NCBI RefSeq assembly: GCF_021023085.1
Contig: NZ_PGCK01000002.1
Coordinates: 345,499-409,498, forward strand
Direction of reading: 5' to 3'
DNA length: 64,000 nucleotides
Origin: Methanooceanicella nereidis
GTDB lineage: Archaea; Halobacteriota; Methanocellia; Methanocellales; Methanocellaceae
Part shown: positions 17,341 to 26,132 of the stretch, one piece after another
Numbering within the stretch: the first letter of the stretch is position 1
Layout: each line of letters begins with the position of its first letter
Notes under the pieces: generated by a model
What the model was told of the DNA's origin: nothing
Database searches by the model: none
What the model saw: the letters and a program-made list of their open reading frames with translations, nothing else
Made by a program: the position numbers and the translations under genes

Positions 17341-17772
17341 TGACCTTTTTATTTTTAATGCTACATCCTTGCCCAGTAACCTGCATCCGTCAGCCTCCTT
17401 TTCGGAAGGCCCGTACTGGATGCGTATTACCGGGTCTACCACTTTTATGCCGATCTTCCTCATCCTTTCAGCGATAAGTACAGGAGCTTCCCCGGTCCAT
17501 CCGTAAGACCCGAAGGCTACGCCATATTTTCCGGTCACGTCCTCCTTGCCGAGCCGGTCCAGAAGTCTTTCTACCGGGGCCATCATATTATGATCGTATG
17601 TCGGAGACCCGATACCAATGGCATTCGCAGCCACTATGTCTTCTATCCTCGCGTCACAAAGATCCATAGCGATAACGTCGACATCCTCCGAGCGAGCCCC
17701 GTCGATCACGGCATCCGCAATAGCCTTTGTATTACCGGACATGCTCAGGTACAATAGCACGAATTTGGCCAT
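17320..17772 (-). CDS. Flavodoxin, 150 aa
   Basis: Single-domain FMN-binding electron carrier. The phosphate loop SMSGNTKAIADAV is at about residues 10-22, the GIGSPTYDHNM loop at about 53-63 and the FGSYGWTGEA flavin loop at about 88-97; the latter two are typical of the flavodoxin domain of FprA-type proteins. Length is normal. Stand-alone minus-strand gene, convergent with the lipoprotein. Redox partner not evident. Confidence 0.85.
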   Translation of the reverse strand: MAKFVLLYLSMSGNTKAIADAVIDGARSEDVDVIAMDLCDARIEDIVAANAIGIGSPTYDHNMMAPVERLLDRLGKEDVTGKYGVAFGSYGWTGEAPVLIAERMRKIGIKVVDPVIRIQYGPSEKEADGCRLLGKDVALKIKRSKTLIHA

Positions 17773-17998
17773 AGTTATACCATAAAAATAGTTTAAAAAT
17801 AAAAATATGACCCGGCATTAGAGCATATCCCTAAACAGGATTAAAACATTTAAGATGATATATGCCTGAACCATTTTATCGTTCACACTGCAGTAAGCCG
17901 AATATACGCGGACGTGAAGCCAGAGTATGATATGCATACAAATGCATAGGAAATAATTATATAATAAATCAGTAAATAAATTAATTTAGGGAAACTAC
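17773..17998 (+). promoter_or_regulatory. Promoter region of the rhodopsin gene
   Basis: The 226-nt gap between divergent flavodoxin and rhodopsin genes contains the AT-rich box AATTATATAATAAA near 17953-17966, about 33-46 nt before ATG 17999. TTTAGGG is a weak Shine-Dalgarno candidate. No light- or redox-responsive site can be recognised by eye. Confidence 0.4.
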
Positions 17999-18685
17999 AT
18001 GGCCGGCGAAGAGATAATAGTATTTTGGGCAGGAGCTGTTGTATTTGCCATTGCTGCGATAGGGTTCACATTACTTGAGAGCAGGATAAAGACGGATAAA
18101 TGGCCATTCAGGGATGAGGCTTTTGTTTCTTTCATTACGGTCATATCATATGTCATCATGGCGAATGGCATACTGACAGTGACAGCCCCTAACGGACAGC
18201 CGATATACTGGACCAGGTGGCTTTTCTACATAGGAAGCTGTGTTATACTGGCCACTGAAGTTGCCCGGATCGGAGGTAAACTGCGCGGGGAGACGCTGGA
18301 AGTAGCCATCCTCACAGGCATAGTGATGTTCTGCGGATTTTTGGCAAGCTATTTTACCACTCCCGAACGGTGGTATTATTTTGCCCTGAGCTCGGCAGCA
18401 TATATCGGCCTGTTGATGTCGCTAGTACGCTGGAGAGCGGCGGACCAGAGATACAGGAAGCCGATCGTCGGGTTCATTATGGCTATGTGGTCGCTGTTCC
18501 CGGTTGTTTGGATACTGGCCCCGACAGGGTTTGGTGTGATCTCACCATTCACCGAAGCAATACTATATGGCATCCTTGACCTCGTCACAAAGATAGGGTT
18601 CGGCCTGTTCGTTGTGTACAGGATCAAGAACGTGTTCGCGACACAAGAAAGGAGAGAGCCCGTTAAAGCTGTGCCGGCCAGATAA
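17999..18685 (+). CDS. Schizorhodopsin-type microbial rhodopsin (predicted light-driven inward proton pump)
   Basis: Seven hydrophobic segments in 228 residues. Helix C reads YWTRWLFYIGSCVILATEVA. Aligned without gaps to bacteriorhodopsin, R82 is kept as R73, D85 becomes F76, T89 becomes S80, T90 becomes C81 and D96 becomes E87. Helix G has the retinal Schiff-base lysine K198 and counterion D194 in LDLVTKIGFG. The F-S-E triad with the adjacent Cys is the signature of schizorhodopsins, described from Asgard archaea and some methanogens as inward H+ pumps. The C-terminus is basic and cytoplasmic. No retinal-synthesis gene is in the window. Flanked by flavodoxin genes on both sides. Confidence 0.9.
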   Translation: MAGEEIIVFWAGAVVFAIAAIGFTLLESRIKTDKWPFRDEAFVSFITVISYVIMANGILTVTAPNGQPIYWTRWLFYIGSCVILATEVARIGGKLRGETLEVAILTGIVMFCGFLASYFTTPERWYYFALSSAAYIGLLMSLVRWRAADQRYRKPIVGFIMAMWSLFPVVWILAPTGFGVISPFTEAILYGILDLVTKIGFGLFVVYRIKNVFATQERREPVKAVPAR

Positions 18686-18837
18686 TATGGCATTGTAAAA
18701 GATAATATCGGCCGGAGATCTGGATAAAATTTTTAATTAATAGTACTGATCAGGAAAAATGAAAATTATTTTTAGATCCGGAACAGGGCAGACAATGACA
18801 AAATGTCAGAGCTATGGCGGCCGATGGCATGTTATTG

Positions 18838-19302
18838 TTAAAATTTTTTCGCGAACGATTCCACTTTTTTAAGGTATTCATCGTTATTAATGTCCTTTTC
18901 CAGTATCCTTAACATATCAATATACCTTGCGCCGCATTTCTCTAATTGTTCTTTTATACGGACCGACGCTTTTTGCTGCTTGCCTCCGCCGGACGTTATC
19001 AGTATCGCGAACTTTTTTCCACGGACGTTCTCAAGCTTTGAAAGATATTCGTTTACAGCCGACGGAGTTTTCCCTGCCCATACCGGACAGCAGATGATTA
19101 TACCGTCATAATCCTTGAGATCCGTGATACACGGCTTTATAGGGACTTTCTTTTCTTTAATGGCATAGTATGCCTTGAAAAGGTACCACCGGTCCTTTAA
19201 AGCTTCTATACGGGTGAGATCCGCACCGATTAATCTCTGTAAAGCTTCGGCTGCTTTAAGCGTATTGCCTGTGTAGGAATAACATGCCACCAGCATTTTC
19301 AT
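18838..19302 (-). CDS. Flavodoxin-like protein, 154 aa
   Basis: Flavodoxin fold with the phosphate loop SYTGNTLKAAEAL (about residues 9-21), the loop CCPVWAGKTPSAVNEYL (about 71-87) and ITSGGGK (about 102-108). The middle loop W-A-G-x-x-P is common in flavodoxins/NADPH-quinone reductase-like proteins of anaerobes. Probably an FMN-binding redox carrier or small oxidoreductase. Monocistronic, convergent with the rhodopsin. Confidence 0.8.
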   Translation of the reverse strand: MKMLVACYSYTGNTLKAAEALQRLIGADLTRIEALKDRWYLFKAYYAIKEKKVPIKPCITDLKDYDGIIICCPVWAGKTPSAVNEYLSKLENVRGKKFAILITSGGGKQQKASVRIKEQLEKCGARYIDMLRILEKDINNDEYLKKVESFAKKF

Positions 19303-19545
19303 GGAAAGACCATATTATGTTTATAGTTAATCACTAAAAAGTATTGTGTAGTAAATCAGCTTAATTGACATTGTCGTTAAATTTTTACCTCATTCTTTTT
19401 TGCAATGTCTCCGCGTGCAGGAACACTAAAACAATTAAAGATATGACTTTTGCAGTAAATCGGTATTATTTTTACAATGATCAGGAGTCCGCCTGCATCG
19501 TCCGGTAAATGACAATATTTATAATTCCATAATATAATAATCATT

Positions 19546-19821
19546 ATGATGGTTATGGAAAATTTCATTACAGGACATTTATTGTGCCAGGAAGTTGACG
19601 TCTACTGTGGCGGCCAGGATAAGTTCACAGGGACGGTGGCGGGATGCGCCGACGGCGTGCTTACTCTTGAAACAGGTAAAGGGGTTTACACGCACGTAGC
19701 GATAGATAAGATCATAGCAATTTGGGGGAAAAAAGAAACGGTCCCGGCCGCAGCCGAATCTACAAAAGAGGTCAAGAAAGCCGTGAAAGCGGTTAAGGCT
19801 AAAAAGAAGGCTAAAAAATAA
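19546..19821 (+). CDS. MM0924-like small protein with Lys/Ala-rich tail, 91 aa
   Basis: Residues about 5-62 form a small beta-rich domain (ITGHLLCQEVDVYCGG, then FTGTVAGCADGVLTLETGKG) that resembles the MM0924 family of methanogen small proteins; an Sm- or OB-like barrel is plausible. Residues 67-91 are an Ala/Lys repeat (KKAVKAVKAKKKAKK) like those of histone or nucleoid-protein tails, so nucleic-acid binding is a reasonable guess. Starts at 19546, 19549 or 19555 are all possible; the last (MENFI) fits best with related proteins I recall. Function unknown. Confidence 0.65.
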   Translation: MMVMENFITGHLLCQEVDVYCGGQDKFTGTVAGCADGVLTLETGKGVYTHVAIDKIIAIWGKKETVPAAAESTKEVKKAVKAVKAKKKAKK

Positions 19822-19998
19822 AATTTATCAGCAGTAACATCCTGCATGAAAACGACGTTATTTTTTTATTAAGCATTATAGGAAAGCGACAAAGAGCTTC
19901 GATGAACATTCCGGGTACTTTAGACCGGAAGTAAATCAGCCCCGCTGTATCCTTGTTTTATCATCCCTTTATCAGATCTTTGATGATGTTGAGCAGGA

Positions 19999-20841
19999 TC
20001 ACCGGTCAAAAAGCCCACGAACGTCATCGGGGTCTATATACCCTTTTAGCTGCCATGGGCCCCGGTAAAATTCCCGGTCTTTGCCTGCGCTCAGGTAAAG
20101 CGCTTTCGTCGGGCATGACTTAAAGCACCGGAAGCACAGTATACATTTGCCATTGTCTATGTGTGGACCGGTATCGTCGACATTGATAGCTTCCCCGGGA
20201 CATGTTTTTTGACACTTTTTACATTTAATGCACTTATCCGGAGAAGTTCTAAACAACAGTCTCTTCAACAGGCCCATAGCAGGAGGCTCAAAAATATTTT
20301 TTACGATAGTAGAGGCCGTCGCGCCCAGAATGTGATCCTCATAATTTGCACAGCCTTCGCCCGAGCATATGACGGAGCCTACATCCTGTCCGAAAGAGTA
20401 TATTCTCTTAATATCGTCTTTTTTCAGCGGGAATCTGCCGGAGAAAAGGTCTATAAGAAAAACGCCGTCCATCGCCCCAAAAAATTTAGTCTCAAGCGAG
20501 CCGATGATAGTTCCCCCTCGCTCTCCGACCGTCTTTTTCATAACGTCCATCGAGCCAAAGAATGCTTCCGAAGCGGTGGAGAATAAAAATACGCGTTTAT
20601 CGGATAGATCGAATGATGATACAAATTTTTTTACAGGCTCCGTAAAGTTACCCGCATAGATGGGAGATCCTATCCCTATGACATCACAGCCTGACAGTAT
20701 GCCTGCGTACTCCCCCGCCTCCTCAACCCGCACCATCAAAGGCTCAAGGCTGTACGAAGCGAGACCTCTGGATATTATCTCGGCAGTATATTTTGTATTG
20801 TTCGACGATGAGAAATATATTATAGGGATCATCTTGCTCAT
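19999..20841 (-). CDS. EFR1-type flavodoxin-ferredoxin fusion, 280 aa
   Basis: An N-terminal flavodoxin domain (residues 5-155, phosphate loop FSSSNNTKYTAEI and GIGSPIYAGNF) is joined to a C-terminal pair of 4Fe-4S motifs: CIKCKKCQKTCP near 205-216 and CILCFRCFKSCP near 233-244. This is the EFR1 family architecture, found mainly in anaerobes, likely carrying electrons between an FMN and two clusters. Soluble, no signal peptide. It is the third flavodoxin-fold protein within 3.5 kb. Confidence 0.85.
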   Translation of the reverse strand: MSKMIPIIYFSSSNNTKYTAEIISRGLASYSLEPLMVRVEEAGEYAGILSGCDVIGIGSPIYAGNFTEPVKKFVSSFDLSDKRVFLFSTASEAFFGSMDVMKKTVGERGGTIIGSLETKFFGAMDGVFLIDLFSGRFPLKKDDIKRIYSFGQDVGSVICSGEGCANYEDHILGATASTIVKNIFEPPAMGLLKRLLFRTSPDKCIKCKKCQKTCPGEAINVDDTGPHIDNGKCILCFRCFKSCPTKALYLSAGKDREFYRGPWQLKGYIDPDDVRGLFDR

Positions 20842-20919
20842 GACTAAAACTATCTCGGCGCTGACAATACTTAACCATTTTTACGATGCTCGAAAAGATT
20901 AAATCAGCATCATTGCTTT

Positions 20920-21426
20920 ATGAGCATTATGAGCAAATACCTGGATATCCGCCCCGCGAAGACCCCGGACATTAATGCGATCAACGATATTTATAATCAT
21001 TATGTCATTAATTCAATATGTACGTTCCAGACAGAACCCGAGACAGTCGAAAGCCGTACGGCATGGTTCGAAGCTCACGGCGAGAGATACCCGGTGTTCG
21101 TTGCTGAGATCGACGGGGAGGTCGTTGGATGGGCTTCGCTTTCTAAGTACCACCCGGGGTCATCTGCATGGCACACGGTAGAGGATTCCGTCTATATCAG
21201 GCATGACATGACGGGTAAAGGAATAGGAAAAGTATTGCTGATGAACCTCATACTTGAGGCACGTTGCCTGGGATACCACAGCATCATGGCAGGGATCGCA
21301 TCTGATCAGATAGCGAGCTTAAAGCTGCACGAAGACTTCGGCTTTATGGAAGCAGGCCATCTTAGAGAGATCGGGTACAAGCTGGATAGGTGGATAGACG
21401 TGAAGCTATTACAGCTATTGCTCTAA
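20920..21426 (+). CDS. GNAT N-acetyltransferase (phosphinothricin acetyltransferase-like), 168 aa
   Basis: GNAT fold. The N-terminal strand IRPAKTPDINAINDIYNHYV, the acceptor-side ESRTAWF, the VGWASLS strand and the acetyl-CoA loop GKGIGKVLLMNLI (about residues 105-117) are all typical of the Pat/Bar subfamily, which acetylates amines such as methionine sulfoximine or phosphinothricin analogues. The true substrate is unknown. Start at 20920 or 20929. Divergent from the EFR1 gene. Confidence 0.85.
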   Translation: MSIMSKYLDIRPAKTPDINAINDIYNHYVINSICTFQTEPETVESRTAWFEAHGERYPVFVAEIDGEVVGWASLSKYHPGSSAWHTVEDSVYIRHDMTGKGIGKVLLMNLILEARCLGYHSIMAGIASDQIASLKLHEDFGFMEAGHLREIGYKLDRWIDVKLLQLLL

Positions 21427-21492
21427 AAAATCCGCTATAAAGGTTTTTAAAGTTTAAAATAATCTACGGCATTTTTTTATCCGGTGTAGAGG

Positions 21493-21969
21493 ATGGCGAG
21501 ATCATCAAAGGTTTTAGTAATATCGGTGCTTGCACTTATGCTATCGTGTATGTGTATGCAGGCATGTGCGCAAAAGGATAAGCTGATGACTGACATAGGT
21601 CAAAAGAAATATGATGCTTCGATCATGGGACAGAACTTACAGTCCACGGACAGCAGGCTGGCCGAGCGGCAGCAAAGCGTAGACCAGGGGCTGGATAAGC
21701 TGTCGGTTGAAGAAAAGAACAGGATCAAGCAGGACATACATAACACGGCAAATTACCTCTCAGGATGGAAGAAGGACGTCGCCAGACTGGAAAATGATTA
21801 TGAGAAGCTATATCAGCGATCGAACGAGTACCAGCTGACTCCCGAGGAACAGGCCAGTGTGAACAGAGAAATGAGTGAGTTTAAGGCTAATATTGAGAAA
21901 TTGAAAACGCACTTAAAGAACATACAGGACAAAATGGATCACATCGTTAAAAAGATAGGGGAAGCCTGA
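21493..21969 (+). CDS. Exported coiled-coil protein, 158 aa
   Basis: A signal peptide (residues 1-26) with a Cys cluster CMCMQACAQ; lipid modification at one Cys is possible. The mature part is a continuous amphipathic helix with heptad-like spacing (about residues 60-155), rich in Lys, Glu and Gln, like a periplasmic coiled-coil. No family recognised. It is similar in style to the repeat lipoprotein at 16097. It stands 66 nt after the acetyltransferase and may have its own promoter. Confidence 0.6.
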   Translation: MARSSKVLVISVLALMLSCMCMQACAQKDKLMTDIGQKKYDASIMGQNLQSTDSRLAERQQSVDQGLDKLSVEEKNRIKQDIHNTANYLSGWKKDVARLENDYEKLYQRSNEYQLTPEEQASVNREMSEFKANIEKLKTHLKNIQDKMDHIVKKIGEA

Positions 21970-22122
21970 GCAAAACATGCCGCATATATTCCCCGGGTAT
22001 TTTATTTTTAATTCATAATGTCGCATAATTATTGATCACCATTATTTTTGGTATTTTCAAATTGTTCATGAATAAACATTATATATTATCAAGGACAATC
22101 TAAGCATGGTGATCATACGGCA

Positions 22123-22299
22123 GTGGATACGAACTCACTCGCAGCGACCGCATTTTTACTCGGCGGGGCGCTGGTGGTATTTAACCTGAGCAACGGCTCG
22201 ATATATGCCATGATCAAAGAGCTGTCCGCAGTAGCGGTTATCACCTTATGCATCTATCTGCTTGTAAAGTTCATTATCAAGATGGATAGCGCTAATTGA
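22123..22299 (+). CDS. Small two-span membrane protein, 58 aa
   Basis: A 59-codon frame from GTG 22123 to TGA 22297. It has two hydrophobic stretches separated by a polar turn: about residues 6-22 (LAATAFLLGGALVVFNL) and 32-52 (ELSAVAVITLCIYLLV). The end is IIKMDSAN. Codon use resembles the neighbouring genes. No strong Shine-Dalgarno site; a TATA-like AATAAACATTATATATTATC lies about 35-55 nt upstream. Function unknown. Confidence 0.5.
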   Translation: MDTNSLAATAFLLGGALVVFNLSNGSIYAMIKELSAVAVITLCIYLLVKFIIKMDSAN

Positions 22300-22351
22300 A
22301 ACATTCTTTCTCGACGGGAAAATATTAGTCCAAAGCGGTGAATTCACTGAT

Positions 22352-22660
22352 ATGAGCGGTTGCACCCAGTGCGGGACATGTTGCCTGAAATATGGCATGA
22401 GACTTGAGGCTTCCGGCCAGGACATCGCTAAATGGATGTTCGACGGCAGGGAAGACATCCTCAGACATGTGCTGATCCGGTATGATGAAAAAGGTGAAGT
22501 ATCCGAAGGCATCCTCTGGGTGGACGAGAACGGGAATAAGGTCGCTTCGTGCCCATTCTTAAGATCTACGGAAGATAAAAGATATTTTTGCGGCATACAG
22601 GATGCAAAGCCCGAAGTATGCTCATGGCATTTCTGCGAAAAATACTATCCATTCGATTAG
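22352..22660 (+). CDS. YkgJ-family cysteine-cluster protein, 102 aa
   Basis: The N-terminal CTQCGTCCLKYG and the C-terminal pattern SCPFL ... YFCGIQDAKPEVCSWHFCEKYYP carry the eight or so cysteines of the YkgJ/UPF0153 zinc- or iron-chelating family. Length is typical. Its stop codon overlaps, tail to tail, the stop of the glutamate dehydrogenase gene (4 nt shared). Role in the cell unknown. Confidence 0.85.
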   Translation: MSGCTQCGTCCLKYGMRLEASGQDIAKWMFDGREDILRHVLIRYDEKGEVSEGILWVDENGNKVASCPFLRSTEDKRYFCGIQDAKPEVCSWHFCEKYYPFD

Positions 22661-23892
22661 ATGGACCTCGCTTTTAATGCGCTGACGATATTGTTAACTC
22701 CCAGGATATATGCGGCAGTATACATATCCTTTTTATAATCCACGGATACATCGTGAACGTCCCTGAATGCCTTCTTCATTATAAGTTTAAGATTTCCCGA
22801 TACCTGCGGGCCGCTCCATGCATATCCCTGTCTGCCTTGAGCCCACTCAAAATGGCTTACTACGACTCCGCCCCCGTTAGCCAGCACGTCAGGGATGACA
22901 AAAATACCCCTGTCGTTTAGTATTTCACTGGCCCTCTTATCTACAGGGCCGTTCGCAAGGGATAATACAGCCCGGGCATTGATGTCCGCAGCGTTCTTAC
23001 CGGTTATCTGGTCTTCGGTCGCCGCCGGTACAAGGAAGTCTGTTTCAAGTTCCAGCAGCTCTTTATTTGTTATATCCCTGGCGTCTTTAAATCCAGTCAC
23101 AGAGCCGGTCTTTGCTTTATGCTTGAACAGGGCGGGTATGTTCAGCCCGTCTTCCAGGTATACTCCCCCGGTTGAATCGCTGACCGCTACCACTTTCTTA
23201 CCTTTTTCATAAAGTATACTTGCCAGGCTCCCGCCGACGTTTCCGAATCCCTGTATTGCGAAGCTCTTACATTTACAGTTATATAACCGCTCAGCCTCTT
23301 CCATGATGAATATGCCGCCCCATGCCACGGCCGTCTTCCTTCCTTTTATACCGCCCAGGACGACAGGCTTTCCGGTTATAACGGCAGGGACCGAATGTCC
23401 CGCCATCTTTTCATATTCGTCCAGCATCCACCCTATCGACTCTTCTGAGACGTTCATATCGGGAGCCGGAATATCCATATCAGGACCGATGACAGAGCTT
23501 ATCGCCCTTATATAACCCCTGCATACACGCTCCAGCTCATTTCTTGACAGCTTTCCCGCATCGGACACTATCCCGCCTTTGGATCCGCCGTAAGGCAATC
23601 CCAGAATGGCGCATTTTAAGGACATCAGCATCGAAAGCGCCGTGACCTCCGCTTCGGACGACATCGGAGAGATCCTTATGCCACCCTTATACGGCCCCAG
23701 CGCGTTAGTGTGCTGTATGCGGAAAGCTTTAATGAAAGAGACATTACCGTCGTCCATAGAGACCGGATATTCCACTATCAGTTTTTTATCCGTACGCGAC
23801 AGAAGACGCATATATTTTTCATCGATACCGCTTATCTCGCAGGACTCTCTTATCAGGTTAAGAGTGCTTGTCAGAAAATCAGGGGATTGCAT
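22657..23892 (-). CDS. gdhA: Glutamate dehydrogenase (Glu/Leu/Phe/Val dehydrogenase family), 411 aa
   Basis: Interconverts glutamate and 2-oxoglutarate plus ammonia with NAD(P). The substrate-binding region HTNALGPYKGGIRISP (61-76), catalytic Lys in PYGGSKGGI (K105) and the Rossmann loop GFGNVGG (about 214-220) are intact. Length fits hexameric enzymes of archaea and bacteria. The family also contains leucine and phenylalanine dehydrogenases, but those are shorter, so glutamate is the best call. Transcribed toward the YkgJ gene; the repeat element lies upstream. Confidence 0.9.
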   Translation of the reverse strand: MQSPDFLTSTLNLIRESCEISGIDEKYMRLLSRTDKKLIVEYPVSMDDGNVSFIKAFRIQHTNALGPYKGGIRISPMSSEAEVTALSMLMSLKCAILGLPYGGSKGGIVSDAGKLSRNELERVCRGYIRAISSVIGPDMDIPAPDMNVSEESIGWMLDEYEKMAGHSVPAVITGKPVVLGGIKGRKTAVAWGGIFIMEEAERLYNCKCKSFAIQGFGNVGGSLASILYEKGKKVVAVSDSTGGVYLEDGLNIPALFKHKAKTGSVTGFKDARDITNKELLELETDFLVPAATEDQITGKNAADINARAVLSLANGPVDKRASEILNDRGIFVIPDVLANGGGVVVSHFEWAQGRQGYAWSGPQVSGNLKLIMKKAFRDVHDVSVDYKKDMYTAAYILGVNNIVSALKARSI

Positions 23893-24374
23893 GATGATCG
23901 GCTATTAAAAGGTTGGAAAGCATAAAGATAAAAGCCTTTCGGAAAAAAGAGAGCGAAAGCCGAAAAGATGCATTATTACCACAATGTGCACGAAGGCGAA
24001 AAAGGTACACTAAACTGTTAACCACGAAGCGCACAAAGGCGAAAAAGGACCACAAAGGACTTTTTTAGAAGATTATCATATACTAAAAAAATAGTGTACC
24101 TTTTTCGCCTTTGTGCGCTTCGTGGTGAAAAATGGTGGACCTTCGAGCCCTTAGAGCGCTTCGTGGTGAAAAACCGTATCCTTGGTTGCCTTTGTGATGG
24201 GCTTGATCAAAGATGAACTGACATACACATTAATAAAATCACGGGACAGAAGATTTAGTATACCTGATGATGCCATACAGCCCTTTCATTATAAACATTC
24301 TCTCGGAACAAACACTCGGATCATCAAGACAGCTTTTCGGAATACATTAAGCTGAAACCGAACGATGCTACGAT
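23893..24374. other. 482-nt gene-free region holding repeat copy 1
   Basis: Outside the repeat (23975-24182) I see only AT-rich sequence, with the promoter of glutamate dehydrogenase at the left end. No tRNA or small ORF can be supported. Confidence 0.4.
23975..24182. repeat. Hairpin-type dispersed repeat element, copy 1
   Basis: Two left-arm units (ACCACAATGTGCACGAAGGC and AACCACGAAGCGCACAAAGG types) face two right-arm units in opposite orientation (GTGTACCTTTTTCGCCTTTG and GTGGACCTTCGAGCCCTTAG types, both ending GCGCTTCGTGGT). An AT-rich centre containing TTTTTTAGAAGATTATCATA separates them. Centre and right end are nearly identical to the element at 27359-27772. The arms can fold into a long hairpin. 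No ORF inside. Confidence 0.8.
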
Positions 24375-25082
24375 CTAATATAATAACTTTATAAGCGCCA
24401 GCGCGATATTCCCGGCAATTTTTCCCTGTGACGCGATCAATACATCCCTCATCCGTATTTCCTCATCCTCAAGCCCGAACTCCCGGGCGAGGCTTAGATA
24501 GTAAGCGAATGCCCTGAACGCCCTGGAACGGCCCATCCTGCGGCCGGCAGGGGTCAGGAAGGAGCCCCGTCTCTCGATGCTTTCCATCCTCCTTATCGCC
24601 TCGTTCAAAGCCTGTTTTATGTCAAGGCGGTTTTCGCCCGCATATGTGAAGAACCTCGCGACACCAGTGTAACCATAGCCGTCGAGCTTATCGGCGTCAA
24701 AAATAGTTTTTTCTTCCGGCGATTCCGGGAATTCTAGTGATGAAGAGCTATGGCGCTCAATACACTTCACGACACGGCCGATAAAAACCGGATCGAACTT
24801 CCCGTCAAGCAATTTACGTACGTCTTCGCTGGAATCGAAGTGCTCATGTTCCGACCGGTCTGACCTGCCGATATCATGAAGCAGTGCAGCGACCGTGCAT
24901 ATGCGGATGTCCGCGGATACGGAAGGCGCTATGCTGTGACAATGGTCCGCGACACGGACTGCATGGCTAAAGTCATGGGAAGCAGAGCAATATTTGATCC
25001 TGGCTTCTTCATATACCGAATTTATTACCGGGTCGCTCATATATACGGCCATATTGAACACTTTTTTATCGCTTAATTGCAT
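24375..25082 (-). CDS. HD-domain phosphohydrolase, 235 aa
   Basis: Metal-dependent phosphohydrolase. The HD-family ligands are visible: H40 in SHDFSHAVRVA, H69-D70 in ALLHDIGR, a further His in CIERHSSSS (about 110) and Asp in IFDADKLDGYG (about 128-136). Length matches the YedJ/YpgQ-like HD proteins that act on nucleotides or related phosphates. Substrate unknown. It is divergent from cheR with about 140 nt between. Confidence 0.85.
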   Translation of the reverse strand: MQLSDKKVFNMAVYMSDPVINSVYEEARIKYCSASHDFSHAVRVADHCHSIAPSVSADIRICTVAALLHDIGRSDRSEHEHFDSSEDVRKLLDGKFDPVFIGRVVKCIERHSSSSLEFPESPEEKTIFDADKLDGYGYTGVARFFTYAGENRLDIKQALNEAIRRMESIERRGSFLTPAGRRMGRSRAFRAFAYYLSLAREFGLEDEEIRMRDVLIASQGKIAGNIALALIKLLY

Positions 25083-25223
25083 TGTGACCGTTCTTATATT
25101 TATTTTATCTTGACAGAGGGGCAGGCCTTATGACCCAAATGTAATTTCAAAATTGAAAAAACGCCTAACAGAAAGGCCGTGTTCCAATAAAGTATATATA
25201 TGGAAGAAGCCAACCTTGTTTAG

Positions 25224-26069
25224 ATGTCGGAAGTTATTGATCCGGAGCTTAGAATGCTTTTAAGGAAGGTCCATGATAGGACAGGGATCGACCTTTGCCA
25301 GTATAAGGACAACTATATCACAAGGAGAGTCTCAACAAGGCTAAAAGCCCTGAACGTATCTACATACAGGGAATATATGAAAGCCCTGGACACGATGCCG
25401 GGAGAATATGAAAAGATCGTAGATGCGTTCACGATAAACGTTTCGGAGTTCTTCAGGGATAAGGAGACCTTCAAAGTGATAATGCATACGGTCATTCCGT
25501 CTATCATCAATGAAAAGACCGTCCAGGGAAGAAAAATGATAAGGATATGGAGCGCCGGCTGCGCGTGCGGCGAAGAGGTACATTCCATATCGATGATACT
25601 GCATGAGCTGCTGGGGAGCAGCTATGATAAGTTCACCATCTCGCTCTATGCGACCGACATCGACGACGCATGCATGAAAAAGGCCAAGGACGGCGTATAT
25701 GAAATGACGTCTTTCAGGAATGTAGATAAGGCGCTGCTGGAAAAATATACCGTGCCTTCCGAGAGCGGGAAGCTTGCATTGAAGCCGGAGATAAAGCGCA
25801 ACATACATTATCGCCGGTATGACCTGATCAAAGGCGATAAGTTCGGCTCCTTCTTTGATCTTATCCTGTGCAGGAACGTGATGATATATTTCTCCGAAGA
25901 ACAAAAAAAGAAGCTGTTGATGGATTTTTATAACTCCCTTTCCAGCAGCGGATATTTGGTCATAGGAAAGACGGAGACACTTGTCGGCGACTCAAGGAAC
26001 CTGCTCGAAGTTGTGAATAACCAGGAGCGGATATACCGCAAACCATCGCCTGTAGACCGCAAGGTCTGA
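25224..26069 (+). CDS. cheR: Chemotaxis protein methyltransferase CheR
   Basis: Methylates glutamates of chemoreceptors using S-adenosylmethionine. The N-terminal helical domain (residues 1-85, including ISRR-like TRRVSTRLKAL and NVSEFFRD at about 73-80) and the SAM site IWSAGCACGEEVHSI (about 109-123) are typical. Further on are YATDID, YRRYDLI and DLILCRNVMIYF (about 210-221). 281 aa is normal. It is not in the che operon but about 2.3 kb away on the opposite strand. Confidence 0.93.
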   Translation: MSEVIDPELRMLLRKVHDRTGIDLCQYKDNYITRRVSTRLKALNVSTYREYMKALDTMPGEYEKIVDAFTINVSEFFRDKETFKVIMHTVIPSIINEKTVQGRKMIRIWSAGCACGEEVHSISMILHELLGSSYDKFTISLYATDIDDACMKKAKDGVYEMTSFRNVDKALLEKYTVPSESGKLALKPEIKRNIHYRRYDLIKGDKFGSFFDLILCRNVMIYFSEEQKKKLLMDFYNSLSSSGYLVIGKTETLVGDSRNLLEVVNNQERIYRKPSPVDRKV

Positions 26070-26132
26070 TAAGACGCTTTTTACTATATTTTTATAGAAA
26101 TATTTGTTTATCAATAACTCCAACTATAGTGT

